Shown here piece by piece: positions 25,201 to 36,100 of a stretch of DNA of 64,000 nucleotides. Source of the DNA: Polytrichum commune (taxonomy: Eukaryota > Streptophyta > Polytrichopsida > Polytrichales > Polytrichaceae); contig OX485806.1 in NCBI GenBank assembly GCA_950295325.1, forward strand, positions 33,418,001 through 33,482,000. Direction: 5' to 3'. The notes under the pieces were generated by a model. It saw only the letters and a list, made by a program, of their open reading frames with translations, did not search any database and was not told the DNA's origin. A program made the position numbers and the translations under genes. Every line of letters starts with the position of its first letter. The first letter of the stretch is position 1.

Positions 25201-28200
25201 ACCAATCATGGTTGGTAACACTATTTTTTAACAGAACATTAGAGATATGAGTATTGTTTCGATGTTCTACAAACTGAGTTTCTGTAGGTTCTACAACTCT
25301 CTTAGTACCATTCATGATTTCTCTGCAAAATTTGACAATTTTGCTAAAAAGTTAAATCATTGTGTGATGTTAGGATGGTAATTTACATTATCAATTATGA
25401 TTGGTGTAAATTAAATCATTGCATTGGTGCAAATGTGTAAGCTGTAATTGACCAGTGTCCCTTGGCAGTTAGTTGTCGACAAGTCTGAGAAACTGGATGT
25501 GAAGCGAACTGCAGTGATTACCTTCCTTGGCTTCATCCTCGTCGGTCCAACGCTCCACACCTGGTAAGTATTTGTTGAAGATGGCTTGAGAGGGCATTTT
25601 TGGGCCATCAGATAAAGCAAGAATCTAGGCATTTATTAAGGTCTATGAAAATCTGAAGAAAGGATATTGCTGATTTAGATTGCAGCAACAATGTATATGA
25701 GAGAATGAACAATCTACAGGTCCACTTGAGGTTGCTGATCAGACTTGGTAATCATGACAAGTGGCATGTGGTAAGCTTAGGGCCACTTTACAGTATGACC
25801 AAGGGCTGTGACCGCAAAATTTTGAGGGCCCTTGAAACTCATCCTGAGGCTGTATAATGGAAACTTGAAATAGAACTTTGTGTGGTCACAGGCCTTTGAG
25901 TGTAATGTCACACGCAACTGGGCTCTCAACCAAATGCTATTATTCAGTACCATCCTACAGATGTGGGCCCTTCCACTCAATAAATAGTAACAAATCAAAG
26001 GTTGGGAGATTTGGAAGTGCCATAGTCTCCCTGTTTTGTGTTAAACCCACCTCTTTGAGGTTAGCTTGAAGCAAAATCATGTAGACCATGTAACACTATC
26101 CATTGCATACCATGTAGGATTTTCCATTATTCAAACTTCCTCAGTACCTTGGACCCTGAAGCAATAGTGTAAAGTGAACTGGGACGGTCTTGGCATTCTC
26201 AACCAATCAGAGATTTTAGAATTCCATGGTCATGGCCCCTCAAGCTCTAGTTATAAAATGCCCGTTAGTAGCTTTGGTCATGACTTATTTTCCCTCAGGT
26301 ACTTGGCCCTGAGCAAAGTTGTGACAGCTGGGGGAGTCACAGGTGCTTCTATCCGGCTTGTGCTTGACCAGGTACATTCCCCTTCCACTACACTAAAAAT
26401 CTGATTTAGTGTGTCATAAAAATGACTGTTTCATGTTAATTAGAGTTGTTTTCATAACTTGTCTTATAGCACCAAGTTTCATAGGACACCCACATGAGTT
26501 GCCACCCCCAGTGATTGCAAGACAATTAATGTGGGTCAATGATAAATAGTGTGGGCCACATTATATATAAATAGTGACCTCTTAATATTCTATCCTACCC
26601 AAAATTGTTTGCCACTGGGTTGACCCTATCCCTTGGTACAATGCAAGGAGAGGCTCTTGCTTCAACAATCTCTGTAACTTTGATGTCCCACATCATTTTT
26701 ATATTTTCTATTCATTCCTAATGAAGTTAGTCTCATCACTCCTCTCAACAATTTCAACTCCTGCATTTAATTTAATGAAAAGGTAGACAACTTTTCTTAC
26801 TAAGACATGTCTTTGAGTGGTATGTGCTTTGGTGTGGCTCCAAGGATGGGGACCAAAAAGACATGTGTTCAAAAGAAATCGGGTTGTGTGATCAAAATAT
26901 GATAATCATTCTAGGTTCAAAAATCACCATATTTGGGGGACCTATATGACCATTTAATGGGCACGAGAATCTTCACTCTGATAACGAATGAGATATATGA
27001 CCATTTAATGGGCACGAGAATCTTCACTCTGATAACGAATGAGATATTGATATGGACTCCAAAAGTTATGAGGAATTGACTAAAGCCTCACTTTGTATTG
27101 CTAACCATCTTGTACTGATCGGGTGTTTCCTATCCTAGGAGAGGTGGGCTAGTTGGTAAAAAGTACCATTTAAGATTCATCCACCTTAGCAGTATTCATT
27201 TGAGACTTTTCTCTTGCAGTTCTTGTTCTCTCCTGCATTCATTGCGCTGTTTATCTCATCGCTGTTGACTCTTGAGGGCCGGCCCTCTCACATCATTCCA
27301 AAGCTAAAGCAGGTGTGTACTGGCATTTCCTAGAGTTTCCACTTTTCCGGCATCAAAATGATGTGTATTTGTCTTTCTTGAATAAGTGGATCTTAGATGA
27401 ATTTCTTGGAGTGCATATTTTTCTCATGTCAATATATTAGACAAATGGTTCTCCAGTCAGCAATTTTCTTTGTCTGTTTTGAGTGGTTTGCCTCAAGTTG
27501 GTTACTGCTTGACTACAGGATTGGAAGCCAGCTGTGATTGCAAACTGGAAATTATGGATCCCTTTCCAATTTGTGAACTTTTTGTTTGTACCTCAACAAC
27601 TTCAGGTACCCTCTTATAACTCAAATAATAGAAGCCGCTTGAGTTGAAAATCCTCAGCTTTATTTAGTGATGTATCGTCCTGTGTGAATACTTTATTAAA
27701 GGTCTGGGAGGCCCATTGTTGGCCTCAAGGTGTCATATGAAGCGCTTCAAGATTACTTCCGGATATCTTTAACTCAATCTGTCAAAAGTAAGATTATCTA
27801 ATATCAGCCTATATATCATATGCAATATTTTAATAAGAGCATGCATATATGTAAGTATTGGGAGTATCATTGAGCTCGTATAAATGACCTTGACTCAAAT
27901 ACATACTGTGTATATCTAATCACTGTTGTTACACATGCCTTTACTTTGACTCTCTCTTTTCAATAGCTTGTGCTTAATATGTATTTAATATTATAGATCC
28001 CCCCCCCTTTTAAAGAAACAAACTATTACATTAAGGTAGACCATCCTTATTCGGTTACTTTTCTTAACCAGACATCTACATTTGAGTGGTATGTGCTTAG
28101 GTGTGGCTCCTAGAACACATACCAAAAAGACATGTGGAAAGTGATTGAACTATGTGCTCAAAATATGATAACCATTCTAGGCCTAATAGTCAACCTAATT

Positions 28201-28664
28201 GAGGGGGACTTATAGGACCATTTAGTGAGTACGAGAATTTACACTAAGATTATCAAAGTCGACACGAAGATGTTCGTATGAGCTCCGAAAACTATGAGGC
28301 AAAATATATGGCTATGGTCTCAATTTGGATTTGCTAACCATCTTATCCATTTCAGATGCAACTACCTTACTTCTTGGGAGTTCATACGAATTGTCATGTA
28401 TTTATTATAAACACCACCCTGGTCCTTTTAAGGTTTTACGGAAATCTTGCAGTTCAGTGCCGCACAAATATTATCTGATTGTGTTTGGGTTTGCAGGTGG
28501 CATTCGCCAATGTAGTTGCCCTGGCGTGGAATGTGTATCTTTCGTTTGTAAGTCACACTTCAGTTGCTGCACCTGCTCAGGTTTCAATACCCTCGCCCTC
28601 ACCCTCAGAATCTATTGATCTGGAGATTCCAGAATTTGACGACGAGGAAGACCACACAAAATAG
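22222..28664 (+). CDS. Mpv17/PMP22-family membrane protein, seven exons
   Basis: Exons 22222-22625, 24939-25026, 25469-25563, 26299-26371, 27220-27312, 27519-27605 and 28497-28664; all junctions are GT..AG and in phase, giving 335 residues. The first exon encodes a Ser/Gly-rich leader, then the family core runs continuously: LAWYMDLTSRHPISTKAI, FLGDIFCQ, ITFLGFILVGPTLHTWY, SIRLVLDQFLFSPAF, LEGRPSHIIPKLKQ and WKLWIPFQFVNFLFVPQQ, ending ANVVALAWNVYLSF and an acidic tail. The sequence resembles the plastid-type plant member At5g19750 (from memory), including the Gly-rich N-terminus. Family members are four-helix membrane proteins of peroxisome, mitochondrion or chloroplast; plastid location is inferred. 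Introns 1, 3, 4 and 6 carry transposons. Start at 22222 is the first ATG of the open exon. Confidence 0.93.
22950..23060. repeat. Dispersed family R3, fragment in intron 1
   Basis: TCTCTTTCTAAAACATGTGTC followed by GTTCTTTGATCC and CTAACCACCAATCAAATATA matches part of 24000-24070 and, inverted, 15915-16000. Confidence 0.55.
23170..23575. repeat. Intronic tandem duplication carrying telomere-like tracts
   Basis: Two units about 236 bp apart (CTTGGCAGAA at 23230 and 23466). Each contains a short run of the plant telomere repeat CCCTAAA (23242-23275 and 23471-23492) and ends in GAATTCTGCCCA. The two interstitial telomere tracts therefore arose by duplication, not independently. Confidence 0.75.
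23740..24150. repeat. Dispersed family R3, intron 1 copy
   Basis: Runs from CTAAGGTAGATGGGCC to about GGTATGTGGGCC; the interior matches 26797-27190 and 28015-28350 in inverted orientation. No coding capacity; class unknown. Confidence 0.65.
25780..26264. mobile_element. Tourist-like miniature element R6, copy a, in intron 3
   Basis: Starts GGGCCACTTTACAGTATG after TTA (25777-25779) and ends AAAATGCCCG before TTA (26265-26267). Interior related to 46555-47053. TTA target sites point to PIF/Harbinger mobilisation. The ends are only weakly complementary, so the element is old. Confidence 0.65.
26797..27190. repeat. Dispersed family R3, intron 4 copy with 51-bp exact duplication
   Basis: From TTTGAGTGGTATGTGC to CATCCACCTTAG. 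Positions 26943-26993 are repeated without change at 26994-27044, a recent duplication within an otherwise old repeat. It ends only about 25 bases before the exon 5 splice acceptor. A short R2 relic is at 26393-26412. Confidence 0.75.
28015..28350. repeat. Dispersed family R3, intron 6 copy
   Basis: TTATTCGGTTACTTTTCTTA through ATTTGCTAACCATCTT, same orientation as the intron 4 copy. Confidence 0.65.
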
Positions 28665-30171
28665 AGCAGCCCACAAATTTTCACCTTCTCATAAGCATCT
28701 AGCTTGTAGTGGTCTGTTCCCTTTATGAAAGGCACAAGGTCTAAAAGTCTCTCTCTCTCTCTCTCTGCAGCAGTTGTGCACAATATGTTGTGTGTGGATG
28801 GGGGTCAAGTGGAGTTACGGAAGATAAGAATTTAACCATCCATAAAATTAAGATATTGTCTTAATGGTCTTAAGTTAGACTGCAATTAGTGGATGAGATG
28901 TGGTCCATCCTGTGTGTGAAGATTGAAGAAATTGATCTTCACATTTACAAAATTATGATGAAATTGAGCTTCTCAATGAAGAAGTCAACAGTTTACAGTG
29001 ATGCCTCTTAATGATTTTTAGAGATGTTTGTGGCTGTGACATATTTAGTAAGTTTTAGCACATACTAAGGCTGAGAGCCCTTAAGAGAATTAGGAGTGGA
29101 ATTTGGACAGCTATTATTTTTTGGGGTGGTGGTGGCATGAAGACTGCAAGTTGGTCCTCCATGTTATTTTTGAGTCACTTAAAAAGATCCTCCCCCAAAT
29201 GGGCTCCTTCCAAATAAGGCCTTGCTGGCGAGGTTTGTTTGTTAGGTCCCCTCTTCCATGCCAAAAAGTGAAGTATTCCCTTGGCCACATGGCTAAAGTG
29301 CAAAGTTGTGATTGCACAACACCATTTCTGGTATTAAAGTGTCATGTGCACTTTTTGCGAAGGGCCTAAAGGTCTCAAAGTGTCATGTCTGTTAATTGTC
29401 AATATGATTCTATTCATAAGTAACTTTTCTAAGTGAAATATTCACATTATGACACAATGGGATACTTGAGATGATAGTTTTGCGATTTAGTATGCAAGGG
29501 GAAATATTATTTATGATACTAATTCGAGGTGTCATTTGTGTACACTTTAGTCAACTTGTAGACCATTGTTTAACATCACTGAACACACTCATGCCAAGAT
29601 ATCAATAAGTGCATTTGAACGCCAAGTGACATGAGATGACACTAGTGGTGAAGTTTTTGAAACCTAGCATGTGCTTCAAAATAGGGTAAGTGGCATTATG
29701 CATTTGACAGTAAATAATAAAGAGTTGTACTTGAAAGATCACAGTATATCAAAAAAATGGTATACCAAGTAACCAGAGGTCATAATGAGCTGATACTTGA
29801 TCCTTATTGGAGATGAAAATACCATATCTCTAGAGAACTTTCATAATAGAAGTGTCAAGCAACTCCTAAAATCTCTCCTTGTTCCCACTCATGGCTTGAG
29901 CATTATTGGGCCCGAGTCTCACATACTTAATCATATAGAAGGATTTTTACAAATTGTTTTATTCAGAAAATTTTGTGAAACAGTAAAAATGATATACTTG
30001 AGTTTAAAGTAAAAATTATACACATGGAACTGTATTAAACACAACATTGCAAATTCTTACAGAAAGAAAAATTTACAATTTCTGGAGAGCATGGCAAGCA
30101 TCGATTGGAACATTTGAGAAAGCAAATATGAGAAATAGGTGAATAAGGAAACTGTAAGAACTAAACTTAAG
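28665..30171. other. Convergent intergenic region
   Basis: Between the stop codons of the Mpv17-type gene (+) and the ITPK gene (-). It should hold both 3' untranslated regions. A (CT)n tract lies at about 28748-28768. No further gene seen. Confidence 0.55.
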
Positions 30172-33100
30172 TCAAGCAATAGATTCGCCCTTTGATATAT
30201 ATGCCTCCTGAAGAGCATCCCAGAAGGCAGGTATGGCTTCTGTGTCAGGGACATCCTTGAAAGATGGGAAGTAATTCACATCCACCATCACATGATCCTT
30301 AGTTCCCACTTGCACCTGTTGAGAAGCAGAAAAAAGAACTCTGATGTCAATATAAGTCTGTCTTCTTTACGGTCAAGTTCAAACATCCTTATGTTGTCTA
30401 ATATGTGGGCCTTTTTCTTCCATTTGGGGCTATTAGTGTGCGGAGCCCCATAAATGTTAAGAAATCAAATAGCAGCAACCAATGAGAGCAAGGGGCAAAG
30501 TGGGTATGGAAGCTAGGGATAAAGCTAGGAGACAAGGAATGGCAAATAACACTGAGGTTTACATTTAGTGTTGGTGACACTACACGGGTGGTTTACAGTT
30601 AGTATTGAGCAAGATAAATAGAACTGGTGACACTAAATACAGTATTTAGTGTAGTTGCATGTCAATTATTCTTCTTGAAAAACATAGTCATTATCTTGGA
30701 ACTTTCTAAAACTTGAACAAAATGTATAGAATGAAAAGGGAAGACTCAAGGAATACTTAAGGTGGGGAGAGAGGCAAGAATTACAAGGAAGGAGGAGAGG
30801 AGAGGAAGGATGGATTGGAGGGTTGATTGGTTTACTTGTTCTTGTTAGACTATATGCAATCATCTTTCAAATAATGTTAGTGGGGATCCAATATCATGAG
30901 AGATTTCTTTCTCTAAATATTATGGGATATTGTTATGGGGGTCCACCTTAACTTTACTCAACCTCACTTCTGCTCCCTTTCTAAGAGGGGAGTGTAGCCC
31001 GGGTTTAGCTAACTATCGGTCTTTAAGGACATGTTGTGGATGATACTCAGGCTGAGTATTGTTCATTTTGTAAGGGAAATCTAGAATAAAAAGGGCATGA
31101 CTCCCGGCAAATTCCCAGCCCCACATTGCATCGGCCTACAATTGAGTAATGTTATGACTATTGGAAGTAGAGGTGAAGTTCTTGTCTATTTTCTTACTAG
31201 TCAATCTCCATGATTTTGCATATTAGAGAAAGATCCATTAATTAATCTTTCTCTAGACAATTAAGGGATTTGACGCGTACCACAATGTCAAAGCCAATGA
31301 TGGTGAGACCAAGTTTCTTGCGCAACCAGACAGCTGCTGCTTCCACAGCTTCAATGTCCAGACTTCCATCCCCTTCCACTACTGAGTTTGGCAATGGCTT
31401 GTTCTCCCCCTCTTCAAAACTCGAGGGTAACGATTTCAAGCTGATTTCATTCCCACATTCAAAAGGTCAGGATTACAAAGCACAACTTGAATGCGGACAA
31501 ACTTTGCACACAAGGCAATCCCACAGCATTACAACGAGTACTTGTTTCTACTTTTTCTTTTTTAAGTTTCTGCAAGTTTCCTGTTACCAATGTATTGTAA
31601 ACCTCAAAACCCATGCTGTTGACAAATTATTTTAAAGCAGGACCCAGTCAGAAACTTGAGAGAAACAATTTCAAGCTGATCTCAACCCCACATTCAAAGG
31701 GTTAGGGTTACAAATCATGTTTTGTATCCGGATAGACTTGCATACGAGGTGATTCCACAACATATAATTTATCTGAAAGTTTTTGGTTACTAATAGAGTT
31801 ATCCTTCAATTCCATTGGAGTTTTGGCCAGGAGTCGATTGTTTTGCATACAAGATTTTCCATGTTTGGTAAAATTTTCAGTGAATGCTTGGAGTCAGTGT
31901 GAAGGTTTGAATGAAGAACATTCTAAGTTGGTTCATTGGGGACCAAACTCATTTCAGCACCTCTTGACATGCCAAAATTAGTTTGGTCCTCAATGAACCG
32001 ATAGAGACAGTGCTTTGTTCAAACCTCCACACCGACTCTAAGCATGCACTAAACATGAAAGTTTTGTGCAAAACAACCAACTCCCGACCAAAACTCTGGC
32101 TGACTTAAGGTTAACTCTAATGTATGGCAAACTTCAAAACCCATGCTGCTGATTGTGCATTGGAAAGCAGAACCCAGTCAGAACTCATTCACATGACACT
32201 TCAAACCAAGGGTGCAAAGACACAAATTGTGTTAAAATTTCACCTGTCAAAAACAAGTGCAGGGATGCCTGCAGTGGAATTTCCAGCAGATACAGCAAGG
32301 GAGGCTGCATTTGGCATAGATCTTCTGCACGAGTGAAACACCTTGTTGCCAATCACATAGAATTTGTACACACATGAGCCGTGATCAACATATTCCTGCA
32401 AATCAACAACCCACCCCTTTATTTAATTTGACATAAATAGGATACAAACTTATTATCTGGGGAATAATTTCACAGCTCACATTATCAAAAAAATCACCAA
32501 GAAGCGCAACAAAATATGAGTGGTACAAACAATGCTTATGAACTAGGTAATGGATGCGCCCCTACGGTTCATTGGGGGGCCAACCCTGTCATAGGTTGCA
32601 GGGGGTCACCCAACCTACCGGGCTGCAGTAGCGGCAAGGTAGGTACTAGGTGCCTCTTACAACCAATGGGAGGGTGACACGTGTTCAATACTGGCCATAA
32701 TGGTCAAGCCACCGCAAGGTTATCAATTATAAAGGATAATGTGCCTCCTCCTATCCAATTAGGACTAGAAATGTCAGCGAAAATTGATTGGCCTAACCAC
32801 TATGTTCACCTCAAAGCATGTTGACATGGTAGGGACAAGGTAAATATTGTGTGCCTACTAAAACCAATGGCAGGGCGACGCATGTGCATTACCAGATGTA
32901 ATGGTCATACCATGGCAAAGTTATCAATTACAGGTGATGAATGGGCCTCCTCATATCCAATCAGGAATAGACACATCAGCAAAACCACTTGGGACGACCA
33001 CTACATCAGCAAAACCACCACCTAAAATATCTCTAACGTCTCCATGGCAGTGTATTATTTCAAAGAAACAGATGTGACAACATTTTAGGATGTGCAAGCC

Positions 33101-36100
33101 AGAACCTGAATCACGGCGGGAAGGGGCACTTGCAGATTTGTGTAACCCTCCTCCTTAAATACCACTGCCTGCATTCAGTTCAGTAAATATGTTAGGGTAG
33201 TTCCATTCATACTGTTGAAATTCTGGTGAACTTATCTCCAAATTGACCTAAAAGTGATGAAACAGGTAAACAGGATGAATTACAACCAAATTATCAAGCA
33301 TTTTATAATGAAGCAAACCCACCATTGTGTGTGCATCAGATGTCCCACAAGCCATGAGAGTCTTCACAATTGTAGGAAAGCCGACACTGATCGCCTGCGT
33401 GAGATGGGGTTCCTCCAGATCTTTTACCTGTAGCAAACCAATGAGACTTTCCCTTTTACGTTTGTCTATGTAAAACCGATGTCTTCCAATGCCAAGGCTA
33501 CATTATATTGTCTTATTATTGCGTGTGGAAATAATTGATGTGGGTCACTATAATTGCCTAATCAGAGTGGACATGATTTGGGCCCAAGAACCTGGGTCTT
33601 CCCCTAAGTCTTCCTGGAGACTTCTGATCAACACCTTGAGTATTAGTTTAAGGCCAAAAGTAGCATAATATAAAATAATCACCCACATCAATTTCCTACA
33701 AAAACAGTCAATGTGGCCCACACGAATTTTAGGTTTGGCCTGGGGTGAAAATTAACAGTCAACCTGTAATAGGTAAAAGATCATAATTTAAAAAACTTTT
33801 CACTGGTTGGTCAGTAAAACTCGACTGGTTGATGCTTGTATTCGACTGGAAGATCAACAGTCCAGCAGCCATTTATGAAGACATTTGTCTTCACTTCAAA
33901 AAGAAAGCAAGGGAGAAAGGCAAGGGACCCTCAGATCCTTGGACAGATCATTTGGACACTCTTCACTTCATTTGGTCCACAACCAAGAGTAGCGTTTTAA
34001 CCCACAGGAGTCTTGCAAAATATCAAATAGCTTTCAATTCAGTGGTCTGACATGTGAAAAATTAAGCAGGAAAGCCCTCAGGAAATAGTGTTGTGCTCCA
34101 AATTACCTCCACAGAGCGTGGCGCTCGAACAACAGTCCGCTCGCTAACTTTCATATCTTCCAAATCCTCCAAAAGGGTACGTGTAGCAGATCGATCAAGA
34201 AGGGGTGCAAGTCGGCTAATAGGATCTACCACACATTTATCAGGGTTCTCTGCAATGTACCTGCAACCCATTTTTGGACTAATCAGAACCCTATTTGTTC
34301 TGGACCACCTCTTTGCAAGTGCAACAACCATTCCATATACTGAAGCTGCCTCAACCAGGATAAATTAGAACCAGATATGACTGATCATCACCAAGGCCAA
34401 GAGAATCACATGCTTGGATGTCTTCAAATAGACGAAAGGGACAAAAGTTACTTCAAATTATATATTTGGCCACAGCTGTGCTGAGACGAAAACAATTGCT
34501 CCCTGTGGCTGGTTTACATGCCACTTTTCTCGCAACTAAAAACAAAAAAACCTCTTCACCAAATTAACATGACACCTAAAGCATACACAAAGCCCAGGAA
34601 GGGTAGGTGACATGATTTACGCACTTCTGAAGTCTCTGGATGCCATCAGAATATTGGATGCGGTCTGAGGGAGTTGAGGCCTGTACTTTAGCCACACTCA
34701 CAATCTCGTCCGTTGCTTTGTGCAAAATAACATCCACAACAGCTAATTGAGGCTCCATGGGTCGCTCCAGCTGGAGAGGAATAAAGCTCAAACCATTTTG
34801 TGTCGGGATGGTTGGTAGTGCACCTCTCTGCATATAACATTTATTTTAACAGGAAAGTGTAAGATGTTATGGGTCAAAGGGATATGAAAACGTCCTCACA
34901 ATACAATCACAGATTTCACAACCACTTCGAAATGACAGGTTTATTGACCCAACTCATGTTGAATTGCAGAGAATGACATATGAAAAGTTTGAGGTCTACA
35001 AGCCACCTTCAAGAAATCTTTCTCCCGGCTCCACTTCATGCAATGGCCAACAATTAATATCTTCTCTCCAGGAGCCTGCCCATAAATTGCCAGAAGGAAT
35101 TAGGCAAAATGATATCTACTGGATGAAACCTGATACTCAAAATTGTAATGAGGAAAAAAGTGTGGAGCACGATGAAGAATGTCAACTTGTCTGCACTTTG
35201 CATGTCAACAATCATAGTAACTACCATTGGAAGCCAAGAATGTCAACAACATCGCTCATTGGAGCAGTAACCAAGCAATAATTTCCTACAAGAAATTATG
35301 CTACTAGATATCTAACGCCAAAGAATGCAGAGAAAAGAAAGAGAACAGATGGATTTAAGAAGTTCAAGTGGGTGAACAAACAAGAAAGTTCTAGGCAAAA
35401 TTTCAAAAATCTTCCTACCTTCTTGATAAGTGAAGCTAAAGCTGCAAATAAGTCATCCAGGTGTTCAATCGTAGACGTTTCTTTGATGATTCCCCCTTGC
35501 CCTGCATAATTTCCATGTCAATCCACAAATATTTAAACAAGCAGACAGAAACATCAGAGTGCACTTACACGAAGCTCAAATATAACAAGCATTTGCAGCT
35601 ACTTGTTTTTGTTGCTGAGAGAAATCGCTACATTGTGGAAACCACGCACCATGAAACTTGAAAAGATTCATGCTTAGCATCAGTTCAAGCACAGGTACCA
35701 GATATCACACAATAAAATTAAACTCAATAGTATTCATACACTTCAAGAATCATCAACTTAAAAAAAATTACCTGCCATGAGGGTGGTCCAGCCTAATTGG
35801 GCCAATTTGCTTACTGTGTCACCACCAAGCTTAGTCACAAAAACCGAGCAGGCGGCCTCCAATGGCCAGGCCTGCTTGATGGCTTCAACTACATCCTTCT
35901 CAAACGTCACCAACTTCACTTTTTCTAACAAGCCCCATTGCTTGAGTAGAGCTTCCTGCATATCCCACATTCACCCCATATAAGGTAAGCAGGCCTTAAA
36001 TGAAATGGGTCACCCAAAATATCATATATATCGTAAACAACTCACACAATAACAATCATCAACAAAGGATGGTATGTTTCTTCTAAGCTTGAAAGCTTAA

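Noticed and set aside
33829-34050. 73-codon plus-strand frame in ITPK intron 7
   Set aside because: Opposite strand to the gene, no domain; probably chance or decayed transposon sequence.
34964-35281. 105-codon plus-strand frame within the ITPK gene
   Set aside because: It overlaps ITPK exon 5 on the other strand, which has family homology and matching splice phases.
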